Below the pieces are notes generated by a model, which was given only the letters and a program-made list of their open reading frames with translations, was not told where the DNA came from and did not search any database. Both the position numbers and the translations under genes were made by a program. A stretch of 64,000 nucleotides of DNA from Fremontodendron californicum (Eukaryota; Streptophyta; Magnoliopsida; Malvales; Malvaceae), in contig JAULJL010000015.1 of the NCBI GenBank assembly GCA_030761205.1, forward strand, positions 7,879,501 through 7,943,500, written 5' to 3'. Positions 1-12,901 of the stretch are shown here, one piece after another; positions within the stretch are counted from its first letter, which is position 1; every line of letters begins with the position of its first letter.

Positions 1-812
1 AATTTTAAAAAAAAAAGAACATGTGGAGATTTCTCACTCGTGAAATTAAAAAATTTCACTGCAGTGTATCGAATACAAATTCTTAATATATTTTTTTTAT
101 AAAATTTTTATTATTTAATTCGTAACACTAATTCAGTTAAAGATTTTAAATATAATATAGATGTAGAAATATTGCTTTTTGTTGTTTTATATTTTTACAT
201 TTCTATAGGAAAATGATACTTCAAATTTAAGTGTTATAGTATTAATAATGGGTATAACTTTTAGAATCAATGTCAATTACGTATTGTTTCAAATTCTCAA
301 GTATTAATAATGGGTATAACTTTTAGATTTTTATGATTTCATATTTGGATTTCATTTTATTTTCGTTTCCGGAATTATCTTACATTTTATAAGTAATTTC
401 TCTAATACGAGACAAGAGAAAAATAAAAGTAAAAATTAAAAGTTGTTAGTAGTTACTTTTAAGATTGAATTGAAAGTTTAGTTATACAAAAAAGGGATAA
501 AATATTAGAGTAGAGTAAATCGACTCTTCAAATTTTTTTTTTATACAAAATTGGACAAATAATAGAATTCATCTTTGATATACTGATAATATAATTTTTT
601 AACTTCATAAACAAAATTAAAAAACTGTCATATATTTTATTTTATTTTAAATTAATAAAAAATATACATCACACTATTAATCCCGCTGTTTAAAATTTAA
701 AAATTTCATTAATAATAAATAAGATAATTTCTCTAAACAATAACATGTGCCCATAACTTGCATGGGTTTGGATTGTCTTCCCCCAATACCCTAAATATGT
801 GGTTCAACTTGG

Positions 813-815
<3 letters not shown>

Positions 816-844
<29 letters not shown>
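816..844. repeat. (AT)n microsatellite
   Basis: A pure dinucleotide run of about 14 units. The short open frame crossing it is repeat-derived and not a gene. Confidence 0.95.
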
Positions 845-848
<4 letters not shown>

Positions 849-1541
849 GTTGGTCAAGTGACTCAAAAATGTCAAAGATCCCATCTGCTCAAGTTTTTTT
901 TTTTGTTTATATGGGACTTTCTCATTTTTCATATATGCATAGTTATTAGAATTAATGCCAATAAAAAAAAAAAAAAAAGAAGCACATGCATGTTATCTTA
1001 GTTGTAGAACTGAAAAGAGAACATGCCAATGAACCCACAACATGTTTATTAAATTGAACCAAGTCAAACAAAATTATTATATTCAATTTGAATTGTTTTT
1101 GGGTGCATTATATATATTATTTATAAAATTTCTGATTAAATTTAGTATCACGATAAAATAACATCAACTCAATTAGTAAAAATACAAAAAAAATTAAACA
1201 AAATCAAAAAATCAAATAAAAGTAATTATATCTGTCAATATTTATATAATAATTTTTTACAACAAATTACTTATTTACTTTTTTAAAAAATCTATCAACT
1301 TTTTTTAAAAAACTATCCACTTAAAAAATTACTCATTTTTTTTTTTTTTTACATTTAAATATTTTTAACATAATTTTTTTAAGAAAAAAAAATTCACTCA
1401 CATAGTAAATATGTTAAATTCTAGTATATATAATTGAATTTGTTTAGGAAAAAAAAAAGAGATATTAATTTACATTAATTGTAAATGAGACTATTACTTC
1501 AACAATTAATATTTCTTTAGTATACAAAATTAAGAAACCCC

Positions 1542-1543
<2 letters not shown>

Positions 1544-1583
<40 letters not shown>
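1544..1583. repeat. (ATC)n trinucleotide microsatellite
   Basis: About 13 uninterrupted ATC/TCA units in non-coding DNA. Confidence 0.95.
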
Positions 1584-2077
1584 ATTTCAATTAATGACAT
1601 AGAAATTATTACAATTAACCATATATATTATGCAACAATGCATTCTGTCATTAATTGAAATATACTTATATATGGATTTTACCAACGATTCTTTTAAAAA
1701 TATTTTTTAAATTTTGTATATACAGTTCTTCCAATGTATTAGGAATCAACGTATTTATTATCAATATTTACCCATAAAAGAATAACTATAAATAGAATGT
1801 TAATTAATTTTAAAGAATGTCCTAATATATCGGACACTTATTTGCAAAATCATATATATATATATATATATAAAACAAAAAATAAAAAATAACTGATTGA
1901 CCCAAAATTGGGATCTACATTATTGTCTTAAACTTGTGTAAACTTGAAATTAAAAGATGAAATATAGAATGAACTAAATTAGATTAGTAGCTTCTACATT
2001 TTCTTGAGAGAGTATATTTCAAGGTCGACTATGTTGCATCATCTTTAGTATGAATTAACTTGGGTTTTTTTATGTAC

Positions 2078-2079
<2 letters not shown>

Positions 2080-2119
<40 letters not shown>
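2080..2119. repeat. (AT)n microsatellite
   Basis: An uninterrupted AT dinucleotide run of about 20 units. Confidence 0.95.
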
Positions 2120-2121
<2 letters not shown>

Positions 2122-2391
2122 CGTAATACAAAGACAGAGTGGGAGACACATCTATCTGTTCATAACTTGCATGAGACATGCAAATATCACAATTAATGTT
2201 GCTATTATTTTTCATTAAATATTTAGTTCACAAATCACTAGAAAAAAAGTTTGTGCAAATTATTAAAAAAAAAAAGAACTTTATTTATAGAGAATTAGTT
2301 AGGAGTCTTATTTTCTTGTATTAATGTTTTATACCCGATACACAAGAAAACATAGAAAAAGCAAAGAAACTAATGTCAAACCTCAATGTCC

Positions 2392-2395
<4 letters not shown>

Positions 2396-2469
<74 letters not shown>
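2396..2469. repeat. Compound (TA)n(GA)n microsatellite
   Basis: About 25 TA units run directly into about 12 AG units. It is probably length-polymorphic. Confidence 0.95.
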
Positions 2470-2470
<1 letters not shown>

Positions 2471-2818
2471 ACATTTATATTGGTGTAAAAATTAATTTTA
2501 CACACTTTTATAATTTTTTATATGATTTATATTTGTTTAATTCGACTATCATATTTCATGTTCTATTCACGTAGATCATGCACGTCGAGTTCCGAGTAAA
2601 TTAAAAATATTTACCTATTTGTTCGATGTAAAAATCTTTCAACCGTTAAATATATATTAAAGAAAGCAGTATTATATATTGATATGATAGAGATATAGGC
2701 TCAATTCGAAATTTTACTTGCACGACAAGTATAATTATATTGTTAAATCCAACTATCGGTTTGTTAAAAGGGTTTTGTTAACGAGTGTCCTTAGGGTACT
2801 CTCTAAGGTTAGTTAATG

Positions 2819-3563
2819 TTTGGCACTATGGTCTATTTGGTTGCACAGGAATGATATTGTTTTTAATAGGAAAAATGTTGCTGTTTGGCAGTTACTGGAC
2901 TCTATTAGACTCAGACTCGCTTTGTGGTCCAAGGCTAAGTGGCCTTGTGAGGAAGGGCTGTTTTCGCAATTCAAGTGGTCACCTGCTATTAGTCGATTGA
3001 AGAGGGAAATGAAAGTTGGCATTGATATGACTTGGAATAAGCCACCTGCCGGCTGCCTTAAGTTCAACGTCGATGGTTCGGCGCGTGGTAATCCTGGTCC
3101 TGCGGGGATTGGCGGTATTATGCGCGACAATCAAGGTATGGTGAAAGCAGTTTTTTCTAAATCTATCGGTTCTGCTAAGGCATATGAGGCTGAATTAAGG
3201 GCCGTCAAAGAAGCCTTCCTCATTTTTGGTGCTTCGTCTTGGGCGCTATCGCATAAACTTATAATTGAATGTGATTGCCAGATGGTTGTTGCTTGGGTTA
3301 AGAATCCGAGTAGAGCCCCATGGCGGATTTCGCGAAGTATAAGGGCTATAGAGTTTGTACGAACTGCGGTTCAGAACTGGGAAATCGTTCATATTTTGAG
3401 GGAGGCTAATGGTGAGGCTGATAAGCTAGCCAAATCTGGTGTAAATAGGGTGTCAGATTTGTTGTTTTATAGTCCTTAGTTTTGTCTGCAGCATGCTGTT
3501 TTCTGGTTTGTAAAAAGGACATCTTATTAATTGCAATAAATCATGCTTTTCAAAAAAAAAAAA
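2819..3563 (+). mobile_element. 5'-truncated LINE (non-LTR retrotransposon) 3' end
   Basis: The fragment starts abruptly inside a MITE, carries only the C-terminal RNase H part of a LINE ORF2, and ends with an aataaa signal (3535-3540) and an A tract (3552-3563). Abrupt 5' truncation plus a 3' A tail is the usual outcome of target-primed reverse transcription. A clean target duplication could not be defined because both flanks are AT-rich MITE interior. Confidence 0.75.
2820..3479 (+). pseudogene. LINE ORF2 fragment: RNase H domain
   Basis: An uninterrupted frame of about 219 codons encodes the end of a plant LINE ORF2. The N-terminal part resembles the linker before the RNase H domain (W-x2-W-x2-RN-x2-VF). 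A reverse-transcriptase-associated RNase H fold of the RVT_3 type follows. The four acidic positions of RNase H are visible: D85 in NVDGSARGNPG, E125 in YEAELRAV, D152 in ECDCQ and D201 in EANGEADKLAK. There is no credible ATG; the frame opens at the truncation point, so this is the tail of a longer protein with no start of its own. The reverse transcriptase, endonuclease and ORF1 are absent. It is a dead element fragment unless transcribed by read-through, although it keeps a full-length domain without stops. Confidence 0.8.
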
Positions 3564-3673
3564 TATATATTATTTATAGTAATAACATTGTATTAAATGC
3601 AAAAGTTGATAACTTTATTCACCATTTCCAATTCATTGATTGAAGATATTACTATATTTAGTAACCTTAACGA

Positions 3674-3731
3674 TAAATTATATAAATATATAAAATTAAT
3701 TTAATTTTACTCTAATATAAATAAATCACTC

Positions 3732-3773
<42 letters not shown>

Positions 3774-5037
3774 AGTCAAAATTATAGACTCAAAATTGTT
3801 TTGGCATAGACAGTTGAAAATCCAATACACTATTATTAAATAAAAAAATTAAACTGGACTGGTAAAAACAATTGAGTAAAATTATTGAGTGAATCAAACT
3901 GTAACCAATCTTGACTAGTCCAAAACTGTAACGGGTGAAAATTCTCTACCCATCTCCTGTTTAAAGCCAGCCTAATAAATGAACTCAATTGATTTTTTAT
4001 ATTTTCTGGAAACTTATATATATTCAATTTATTAGTTACTTTCAATAAATTTATTCAACATCTATTCTTCTAATTTATTACTTAGGACTAGTGATTTCAG
4101 GTGTAAGCTTCCTACCAAATTCATCTAAAATGCATTGAATTCTGTAGAATTTTGAATTGGGTAGGAACAAGTTAGCAGGTTTAATTGTTCAAGTTGCTAT
4201 CACTCCATCACATGCATGGCTGCTCACCGTCAATCAAGGCCTGGCTGCTTCATTCTAATCCAACTTTATTTCCCCCTTCTTCTTTGTGCTTGATTCCCGG
4301 CATGAATCCACATCAAACTTTTCTGATAATTGAACTTAAATTCAACAGTTCTAGAATACTGAATTTTAACAGTTTGGCAAACGAAGTTACATAAATTGAA
4401 CTCGAAATTTAGTCCAATTAATTAGTTCATGCAGCTGATCTGAAATTCGAATCTTATAACATCTGCAATCTTTTCTTTTATCCTCAAGTTGCGACCTTCT
4501 TTGTATAAAAAAAAATGAAGTTACATAAATTAATATATATTTCAATTAATGCTCAATATATTTTGATTAGAAGGTTGACTAATTGGAGCCTAACCCTGGG
4601 TTTTTGACTTTTGCTTCCTTTTACACATTGCATTGCTAGTGCTTAAACAAATGGTGGAAGCTTGCCATCACGTTCATTTGTTTGCTGTAATTTAATAAAG
4701 AAGTTCACACTTCATATCAAAGAATTTAAAACTCACTTCTTAAAATGTTTCTTCTCTAGCTTCCCACAATAAATGATCGATAAAAGTTGCATTAAGGGGA
4801 TGATATGATTTGTCAGAAGTTTGTTTTGACATTAAAAAACTACACTAACCCTTAGTTGAAAGTGTTTGGTAAGAGAGAAAGAGAATTGAATGGGAAGAAA
4901 CCCTTTGTTGAGCCAATTTTGGAAACCATAATTAAAGTAAGTGGTTTGTTGTTTTATGCAGCATTTAGACAGAGATTACAAAGTGGTTCAAGATCTCCCA
5001 ACCACATGGTTCCACTTTGTCCATCCTTTTTAAAGAA
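3674..5037. other. Intergenic DNA, no gene seen
   Basis: Apart from an (AT)n microsatellite at 3735-3771 nothing is recognised. The short frames here (about 60-70 codons) have no family resemblance. Confidence 0.6.
3735..3771. repeat. (AT)n microsatellite
   Basis: An uninterrupted AT run of about 18 units. Confidence 0.95.
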
Positions 5038-5222
5038 GGGTTTTGCTAACGAGTGCCCTTAGAGCACTCTTTAAGGTTAATTATTATACTGTTTATAGTA
5101 ATAATATTGTGTTAAATACAGTAATTGACAACCTTATTTATCATTTTCAATGCATTAAATAAAGATATTACTATATATTGTAACCTTAAAGAGTGTCTTA
5201 AAAACACTCGTTAACAAAATCC
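5038..5222. mobile_element. MITE (family 2, copy B)
   Basis: This is a 185-bp element. The left end gggttttgctaacgagtg and the right end cactcgttaacaaaatcc are inverted repeats extending about 40 bp, through ctctttaaggtta and taaccttaaagag. The interior is AT-rich and lacks coding capacity. The flanking nonamers (tttaaagaa and ttcaaaaaa) agree at 7 of 9 positions, consistent with a decayed 9-bp target duplication as in copy C at 34016-34200. A 9-bp duplication with long inverted ends points to a Mutator-like origin, which is an inference. Confidence 0.8.
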
Positions 5223-6104
5223 TTCAAAAAAATAAAATAGAGAAGAGGGATCACTCAATAATCAATCAAGTTTGTGATGAATACCACTATATTAGATAAT
5301 TGTATTATTCATAACCAACAATCATAATCTTCTTGGAATTGACCATGGAACAATGGTAAATATGGGTTTATACTTTAAGATTTTCAAAATTAGTCAAAAC
5401 TCTTTAAGAAATCATTTTGGTTGGTGATAGCCAAAAAAGGAGAAAGAGGGGTAGCTCCAAAATCTCTAAGCTAATTAATCTCCAACCTAATGCAACTGCT
5501 TGTCTTTTCAAACCATTGATGTTTTGCCAACTCCAATGGTGGATATTGAAGATAAATTGTTGGTCTAACCCTCCATTGTTGATGCATGTTAGCCTAACTT
5601 GCTCTTTTATTTGGACTTCTTTACTATTGCAACAAAAAGAAAAAACCCAAAACATTTCTATTTTTTAAAATTTTTTCTAACTGCTCATTGTTTTACCTTT
5701 TTTCCCACATGATCATATGGAGGAAATGGGTGCCATGGATTCTTAGGAAAGGACAAGTGTTTAAGTACCTACATCACATTTGCATTGAGTGATGTGAGAT
5801 ACCAAAATGTGATTTATATAATAAAAAAATGTCCAAAAACAAAAATCAATTTCTTGTAAAATATAGCCATTACAACTAGATGAAATACCCAATCATTTCC
5901 TTCAATAATGTGTATAAACAGAACATTATTGGGCCAAAAAAAAACACAGAAAAAAGTTAGATGTCATACACCATCCATGTGATGGGGTGTTTTTAGCTCA
6001 AACTATGCAAAATGGTTAAGCCAATGCTTGGTTTAACAAGGTTAATGTGCAAATGGGTTTCCATTCAATAAATAAGCTTGCAAACTGCAATGGCTATTAT
6101 ATAG

Positions 6105-6153
<49 letters not shown>

Positions 6154-7157
6154 TGGCTACACCATTTCCATATATATAATAGATCAGCCATCAAATTCAT
6201 AGCAAGCTAGAATAATCAAAGTTAGCTAATTGAGATTGTTTTGGCCACTTCAAGAGGATTACTTACAATAATTAATGCTAAATTTTTTTACCATATCAAC
6301 CTGCAAATTATATTACTTTTTTTGTTTCTAGAAACAGAAAATGGCCATTAAAACTCATGATTGTGGCATGATCAGGGAAATTAAAAATAAGAAGAAGCAA
6401 AAAGATTCAGCTGAAAATATAGAGAGATGAACCAACCGATATTGGATTTGAAAAGAATACTTATCATTTTCCTCAATATATGGTTTTTTTTTGGGGGGTA
6501 CAAATATGTTACTTGTCTGCACGTAACAAGAGTACAAGACCTTGAATCTTTGATTATTTATAAACTCAGAATATTTTTTTAGGCATTTGGGTATTTCTTT
6601 TATTCTTTTTCTTTTTCCTGGATAAATCCAGGGCTTTGGCTTGGCATATTGTATTTGATATATAGATTTCAACAAGAAGTTAACTGACCACCAAAAACTT
6701 TCTTCCAGATATGTAAAGGAAGAATTATAATATAATATTTAATCAATCAACCGACACTGCAGGCTGGCAGTTGGGTCTCTCTATTATAAAAGATAAAAGA
6801 AAGACTGCAATATTATCCAAATACACGGTCTTGTATTGCAGATTATATTTCATCCCAGCACGTAGCCGTAGCTAGGTTTGCAGGGGGGAGAGATGGGGGG
6901 TATATATATATGCATGCATGAACAAAGCTTGCAATATTGCATGCTTAATTTTCTGCTTAAAAATTTTGGGTCGGCAAAAACAAGTGATCATAGCTGATCT
7001 TGCATTGCATGATGGCCTTACTATAAGAAAGGTACATATGTAATGTTGAATTAGAAGAAGTTATTATACTTAATTCTTTAATTCTTCTCAGTTATAGTAT
7101 AATACATTATCTTAGACAATTATATATATATATATATAGAACCTAGTACACATATGC
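5223..7157. other. Intergenic DNA, no gene seen
   Basis: No coding region is recognised. An (AT)n microsatellite occupies about 6110-6150. The ~80- to 100-codon frames on both strands near 5404-5668 and 6355-6675 are overlapping or low-complexity and are not supported as genes. Confidence 0.6.
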
Positions 7158-7162
7158 ATTAT

Positions 7163-8720
7163 TGATAAGTGCTTAATTGCTTATATTTTCATGCATTATT
7201 TTCTTATGCTTTGTGCTTTAATTCTTAAGTTCCTTGACAAATTATTATATTTTTTATGAATTATAGGTATTTTGGAAGAGATGAAGTCAAAACATGTCCA
7301 TTATGATGATAAAGAGCTTATAAAGTCACAATCATAAGATGGAAGAAGACTTGGGAGTCAAAAAGATCAAATTCTTAGTGCTAGATGATGAGGCAGATCT
7401 AACCTCCGGAGCTTGTTGCAAGGAAATCATTATGTTAAAGTCATTATTTGAATAAACTTCCTTCTTGACTTTTGAATCAGACTTGAATACCTTTCCAACG
7501 ATAATTTTTACGCGCCTAAATCGGACATCGTATGATCATCCAAATCAGCCGACGAAGTGCGAGACAGTGCAGCAGTCGCAAAACCGACGTCAGCGGACAA
7601 AAAGACAAAAGTCAGTGTACTTGGCGCCACGGCGCTGACCCTACTGTCCTTAAAATCGAGAAAAACTGCAAAACTAGAAAATCTTGCCTATTTTGCACTC
7701 CTTTGACTCCTAGCTTCCTTGATCAGCAAGAAAGGGTTTCAAGACTTGAAAGCTCTATAAATACCATCTTTTGAGCCACCAACTAGGACATACTATTGAT
7801 TATTTATCAATCTTCTTCTTCTTATTCTTCTCGTAGTTTTATTTTATTTTTCTTCTTAGTTTCTTTTGAATATTCATGTTTATATTAACTATGCCTATGC
7901 AAGGCTAAACTTCTTTTTGGTTAAGGGTGATTTCAAAGCCCTAGATATGTTTTGTAATTAATTTTCAGATTTATCTATCATTAGTTTTCTATCAAAGTTG
8001 ACTATGTTCTTCCATAAAAATTGTTCATGATATTATCTTGATTTGTTTAGGTCGCGAACTAGATAGATCTTGATAATTATCTATTGCTAGTTTAGGAGTC
8101 TTGATCCGTGTAATTGTCTTGATTTCCTATTCATAAGTGGTAATTTGTGATTAATGATTATGGTCAAGTTTTCGTTAATTGCAAAGTGGAACATAACATA
8201 GGTTAAACAATCCGAGCTTATGTGTTTGTTACCTAGATCAACCTATCTTTCTCATCATAAAGCTACCATTACATTAAATCTAGAGAGCTTATTCTAGGTT
8301 GTCTAATGGTTAGAGATTAAATAGAGAGTTTGTTTTATTTAACGACGAACTAAGAAAAGATTGGGGTAACAGAGCTTGTTGTTATCTACGGTTGATAATT
8401 TTGATAGTTAATTGATGTTGATAGATCTGATTATTGATTCTCAATGATGTCTAGTGGTGGAGAATGAAACCTTAACCATATTTTTCTCATATTTGATTAC
8501 TTCTTATTTACTTGATTTCTTCTTTGATTATAAGTCTTTAGTTTAAACTGATTTTAAAAACCTCCCATTTTATTTTGTATTCTTTGAATTTAGGTTTTAG
8601 ACTAATAATTCTTAAACTCAAACCCAATCCCTGTGGACTCGACCCTTTGTTATTGCTATACTTTACAATTGATATTTTTAGTGCAAGGATTAAATAAGAT
8701 ATACTCTTTTGAGTGCATCA
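7163..8720 (+). mobile_element. Solo LTR of a Ty3/gypsy-type retrotransposon
   Basis: A 1558-bp block begins TGATAAGTGCTTAATTGC and ends GAGTGCATCA, the TG...CA termini of an LTR. It is flanked by the identical pentamer ATTAT (7158-7162 and 8721-8725). Near its 3' end it carries the phrase aatccctgtggactcgac, like the phrase near the end of the Athila-like LTR at 41840-41880. There is no primer-binding site, coding region or second LTR, so it is best read as a solo LTR left by recombination between two LTRs of one insertion. The orientation is inferred from that phrase. The 80-codon frame at 7532-7774 lies inside the LTR and is not a gene. Confidence 0.85.
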
Positions 8721-8725
8721 ATTAT

Positions 8726-9363
8726 TTTTTTAATTTCTTTCAATTTTATTTTTAGTTTTTATATTATTATAGGTGTATGAATTTTTTTTTTTTAAATACT
8801 AAATCCAAAAGCAACTAATTTAGTAACCTTCCATTTATTGAAATATGGTTTTTCTTAAATATATGTCGTGGCTCAACTTCTTTTTAGTGGGTATCCAACG
8901 TATCTAACTCGTAATATGATCTTTCGCAAAAGTCTGGCTTCTCTCAATTACTTTTTTATCTATTAATTTTTAATTCAATTTAAATCATTAAATGTATTGA
9001 AAAGTAATGGTTATAAAAATAATGGACAGAAACCTAATCTCTGGGCAAGCAAACATTTCTATGCTTGAGAAATTAGTCTTCAAATCAATTTTTCCAAAAG
9101 AAAATATTTGTGTGTGTAATTAAACTTAATGTCAATGTTATGCCAACTACTAAAAAAAACCAAGACATTTTTAATTTAGGGAGTACGTATGCCACTATTG
9201 GTTTTACTAGTGTTTTTTATTCATACTTCAAAAGGTAATATAGGAAAGTAAGGGGTGAGATTGTGATGTAAAAAGGCAAATACTACTATTACTATATATG
9301 GTGTGGAGTACAATTATTTTAGATAAAAGCATTTATTATCGGATCATGAATATCAACTATATA
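8726..9363. other. Intergenic DNA, nothing recognised
   Basis: AT-rich sequence between the solo LTR and the putative Helitron, with no gene-like frame. Confidence 0.6.
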
Positions 9364-12300
9364 TCTATATTATATATAAAAGCATCAACTTCAAAATTAC
9401 AAATAGTGAATGACATATATACTTTAACTAATTTTTAAAATTAACTATTTTATCCTTATTGTTGAAATTTAATTATTTTGACATTACATACCCTTTTTAA
9501 TTTTTAAAATTAACTATTTTGTCCTTGATACTGAAATTTAATTATTTTATCTTTAATAATGATTTATTAAATTTTTAAATATTTTATCCTTGATAATGAT
9601 TTATTATTATTTTTTTAATAAAAAGTCTAATTTTCTTATAGGCTACTACAAATCATTAATAATGTTTTTTTTTTTAACAATTTTATCCTTAATAATGATT
9701 TGTTAATTCTTTTAATAAAAAACCTTATTTTCTTATAGACAATTACAAATCATTAATAATGGTTTATTAATTTTTTTAACAAATTTATCCTTGATAATGA
9801 TTTGTTAATTCTTTTAATAAAAAATCTAATTTTCTTATAGGCTACTACAAATCATTAATTAATCATAATTATTTTAAGTCTAATTATTATTTCCATATTT
9901 CCGTTTTAGGCCTATATAATTCTTATCCTACTATAAATAATGAACAACATATGTACCCTTATTAATTTTTAAAATTAACTATTTTATCTTTAATGCTGAA
10001 ATTTAATTATTTTAACATATATACCCTTGCTAATTTTTAAAATTAACTATTTTATCCTTAATACTGAAGTTTAATTATTTTATCTTTAATAATGATTTAT
10101 TAATTTTTAACTATTTTATCCTTGATAATTATTTATTAATTTTTTTAATAAAAAGTCTAATTTTCTTATAGTCTAGTACAAATCATTAATAATGGTTTAT
10201 TCATTTTTTTTAACAATTTTATCCTTGATGATGATTTTTTAATTCATTTAATAAAAAATCTAATTTTCTTATAGGTTACTACAAATCATTAATTAATCAT
10301 AATTATTTTAAGCCTAATTATTATTTGTATATTTCCGTTTTGGGCCCATATAATACTTATCCTACTACAAATAGTGAACAACATATATACCCTCATTCAT
10401 TTTTAAAATTAACTATTTTATCCTTAATGTTAATATTTAATTATTTTATCTTTAATAATGATTTATTAATTTTTTTAACTATTTTATCCTTGATAATGGA
10501 TTATTAAATTTTTCTTTAAAAAATATTTTTTCTTTTAAGGCTACTAAAAAATCATTAATGAATATTGAATCCTAATTTGTCTAGGCCTAATTATTATTTG
10601 CATCTTCCGTTTCAGACCTAATTATTTTATTAGTTATTATTATTATTTGCATCCTAATCAAAGTAGAGAAAGCTCTTAATAGAAAAACCCTAATTATGTC
10701 TCCGTATATAAAGATGGAAGTCATGATTAATTTACTTTGTGAACTTTTGTCTCCATTAGCATTCTAATATTGCGTTATTGCTTCTTTTACACTGTAAGCT
10801 CATTCTATTGATTTTATGATCTATATCTTAGTTTTAATTTCTACTGATTTTTTACTCTTATTTGTAACATATTTCTTTTACACAGTAAGCTGATTCTATT
10901 GCTTTTATGATCTATCTAAATTTTTATTTATATTGATTTTCTAACCCTATTTGTAACAACCTATTATATTCTGTTTTTTATGGAACCCTGCTAAAGATTT
11001 ATATATATATAGATGTGTTTTCTTTTGTTCACAAGTACATATAATGCAAAACAAATACTGAGATATTATTTTTCTTTTTTGACATGTTACTTAGCCAATT
11101 TGTACTACTTTGATGGATAATTTATTAGCATATATACTGATCATAGACATAAAAAGGGAAGTTGATTTTCAAACCACACGTAGCTTGAAAACTTAGACTT
11201 CGTTTTGTGGTTAACATTTACAAATTAGCTTAAAGTGTGCAAAAAGTCCCAAACTTCCTTTATAATTGATGCAAAAACTTTTAAGAAACTAATATATATA
11301 TATATATATATATAAATATATGCAATTGTTTGTTTGTGTTATTGGGTGAAAACAGTTCCTCTTATGCTTTCCTTAATTTAATTTCATTAAAGATAAGTTG
11401 ATTTAGAAGTTGAATTAGTCTTAATTTTAAGCACAAGACTTCGAACGAGTTTTATTTACTGCATGTATTGGAAGAGCCTATTGCTATAAATTGTAATCTC
11501 AATACAATTACGTCTCTAAAATATATAGTTTGACCCTTTTGCTATCTGATTTACATCCATGAAAATCTAATTTTCTTACCAACTCCATCAAGAATGCTAG
11601 CTATAATGATCATATCATGTTAAGGCTTAGGATATAACTTCACAAACGTATAAGTTAGCTCATTGTTGGTGCATTACATTGGTTGGTGCTTTCCTAAGAG
11701 CAATTTTTTCTCGATTAACATATACTCGGCAAAGCTTCGATTGGAGAATCAGGCAATGTTTATATTTAGTGTTATTAGAAAGAAATATTATCAATTACCA
11801 ATTTCACTATGAAAATTAGATCCTAAGGTAGTGGTTAGTTATTACATGAATAGTTTCATTAGAAAAGATGTGAAATAAGAAAAATCATGAATTATTGTTG
11901 AGCATTCTCCAAACTATTCAATAGAGGGAATTTCAAAATATAAGGTGGCTGCATCTACCATTACATGATTAATTTGATTATATAAATCATTGTTTATTCT
12001 GTCAACTTCCTCTTATGCATAGTCATATGGCAATTGTTAAAGCTAAGTGAGCTGATTTTTTTATTTTGCTACTTATCAAATCTTAGATTTTTTAAAAAAT
12101 AGTTATGAATGTTATTTTTTACATTTTATATACTTATTAATTCTCATTATTATTAAATTTAGTTATGATAATTTATACTTGAAGCTCCAGTTTATTGAAT
12201 CAAAAATCACATCCATAATTTTGGAGAAAAAATGCCAACAAACCCTTGTTCGAATCCTACTATATTTATCTAATTATTTAATATTCAAAATTCTATATAT

Positions 12301-12900
12301 ATTTGTTACACATCTAAATTGTGTACTGCAAATATTTTTTTTTCAATGTAGAAAAGAAAAAAAAATGGAGAACCAGACTATTATAATAATATAATTTCAA
12401 GTGTAGCGAATAAATATCTACTCTTTGTGCATATGGATGTGAGACAAGAATCTGAACGAATTAAAAAACGTCTGGTGGTAGAACAAATGAAGAAATTTGA
12501 AGAATCCAATTTGATATCAAACATAAAGATAGAAAAAAGAACAAAAGGAAACAAAAGATGAAAAAATTATTTTCATAAAAGATGATGGACATGCATCAAA
12601 GAGAAATAAAAGGATTAAAAAAAAAGAAAGATGAAGAGTATGATTTATCATTAAAAAAATTGGTAAAAAAAGGAGAAAAAAAAAATCAAAGTAAAGAAAG
12701 AATAAGTTTCAATTGTTTTTTTTTTTTTTAATTTTAAAGTAAGATTTCAATAATATGTTTTATAAAATTTAATTTAATTTAAATCTTTTTTAGAGAGATA
12801 ATAATTATATTATTTTTAACATTAATTATATTTATTATTTTGATATATATTAATTATATAATTTATCACCCCGTGCAACACAGCGTGTAGGTAAACCTAG
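9364..12900 (+). mobile_element. Probable non-autonomous Helitron
   Basis: The left edge TCTATATTATATATAAAAGC has the 5' TC start followed by the TATA-rich phrase typical of plant Helitrons. The right edge ends in CTAG at 12897-12900, directly after a GC-rich imperfect hairpin region (ccccgtgcaacacagcgtgt, near 12869-12888). The base before the left end is A (9363) and the base after the right end is T (12901), as expected for insertion between A and T without duplication. No Rep/helicase frame is visible, so the copy is non-autonomous. The interior is AT-rich and contains internally duplicated segments. The hairpin is imperfect and the call rests on end motifs alone. Confidence 0.6.
9395..10560. 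repeat. Internal segmental tandem duplications of the putative Helitron
   Basis: A module with acaaatagtgaa near its left edge, then ttaactattttatcctt, and later cttataggctactacaaa, recurs about three times. Left edges are near 9397, 9933 and 10363, so the last two are about 430 bp apart. Within each module, shorter phrases such as taataatgatttattaa recur at finer scale. The copies have diverged by substitutions and small indels. Confidence 0.65.
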
Positions 12901-12901
12901 T

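Larger units (their letters stand above)
1..2769. other. AT-rich intergenic DNA, no gene seen
   Basis: No open frame here looks like a real protein. The stretch is extremely AT-rich with many poly-A/T runs and simple repeats, listed separately. A 25-bp phrase beginning attaataatgggtata occurs twice, near 241-266 and 303-328, as a short direct duplication. No RNA gene or element boundary was recognised. Confidence 0.7.
2770..3673. mobile_element. MITE (family 2, copy A) split by a LINE fragment
   Basis: The left end at 2770-2818 (gggttttgttaacgagtg, then aaggtta) matches the left arm of the intact copies at 5038 and 34016. The sequence resumes after a poly-A tract at 3564 with the interior of the same element (tttatagtaataac, then gatattactat, then taacctta). 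A LINE 3' end lies between the two halves. The right terminal inverted repeat is lost after taaccttaa. I see no target duplication for this copy. Confidence 0.7.

Noticed and set aside
7532..7774. 80-codon frame
   Set aside because: Lies inside the solo LTR, where chance frames are expected.
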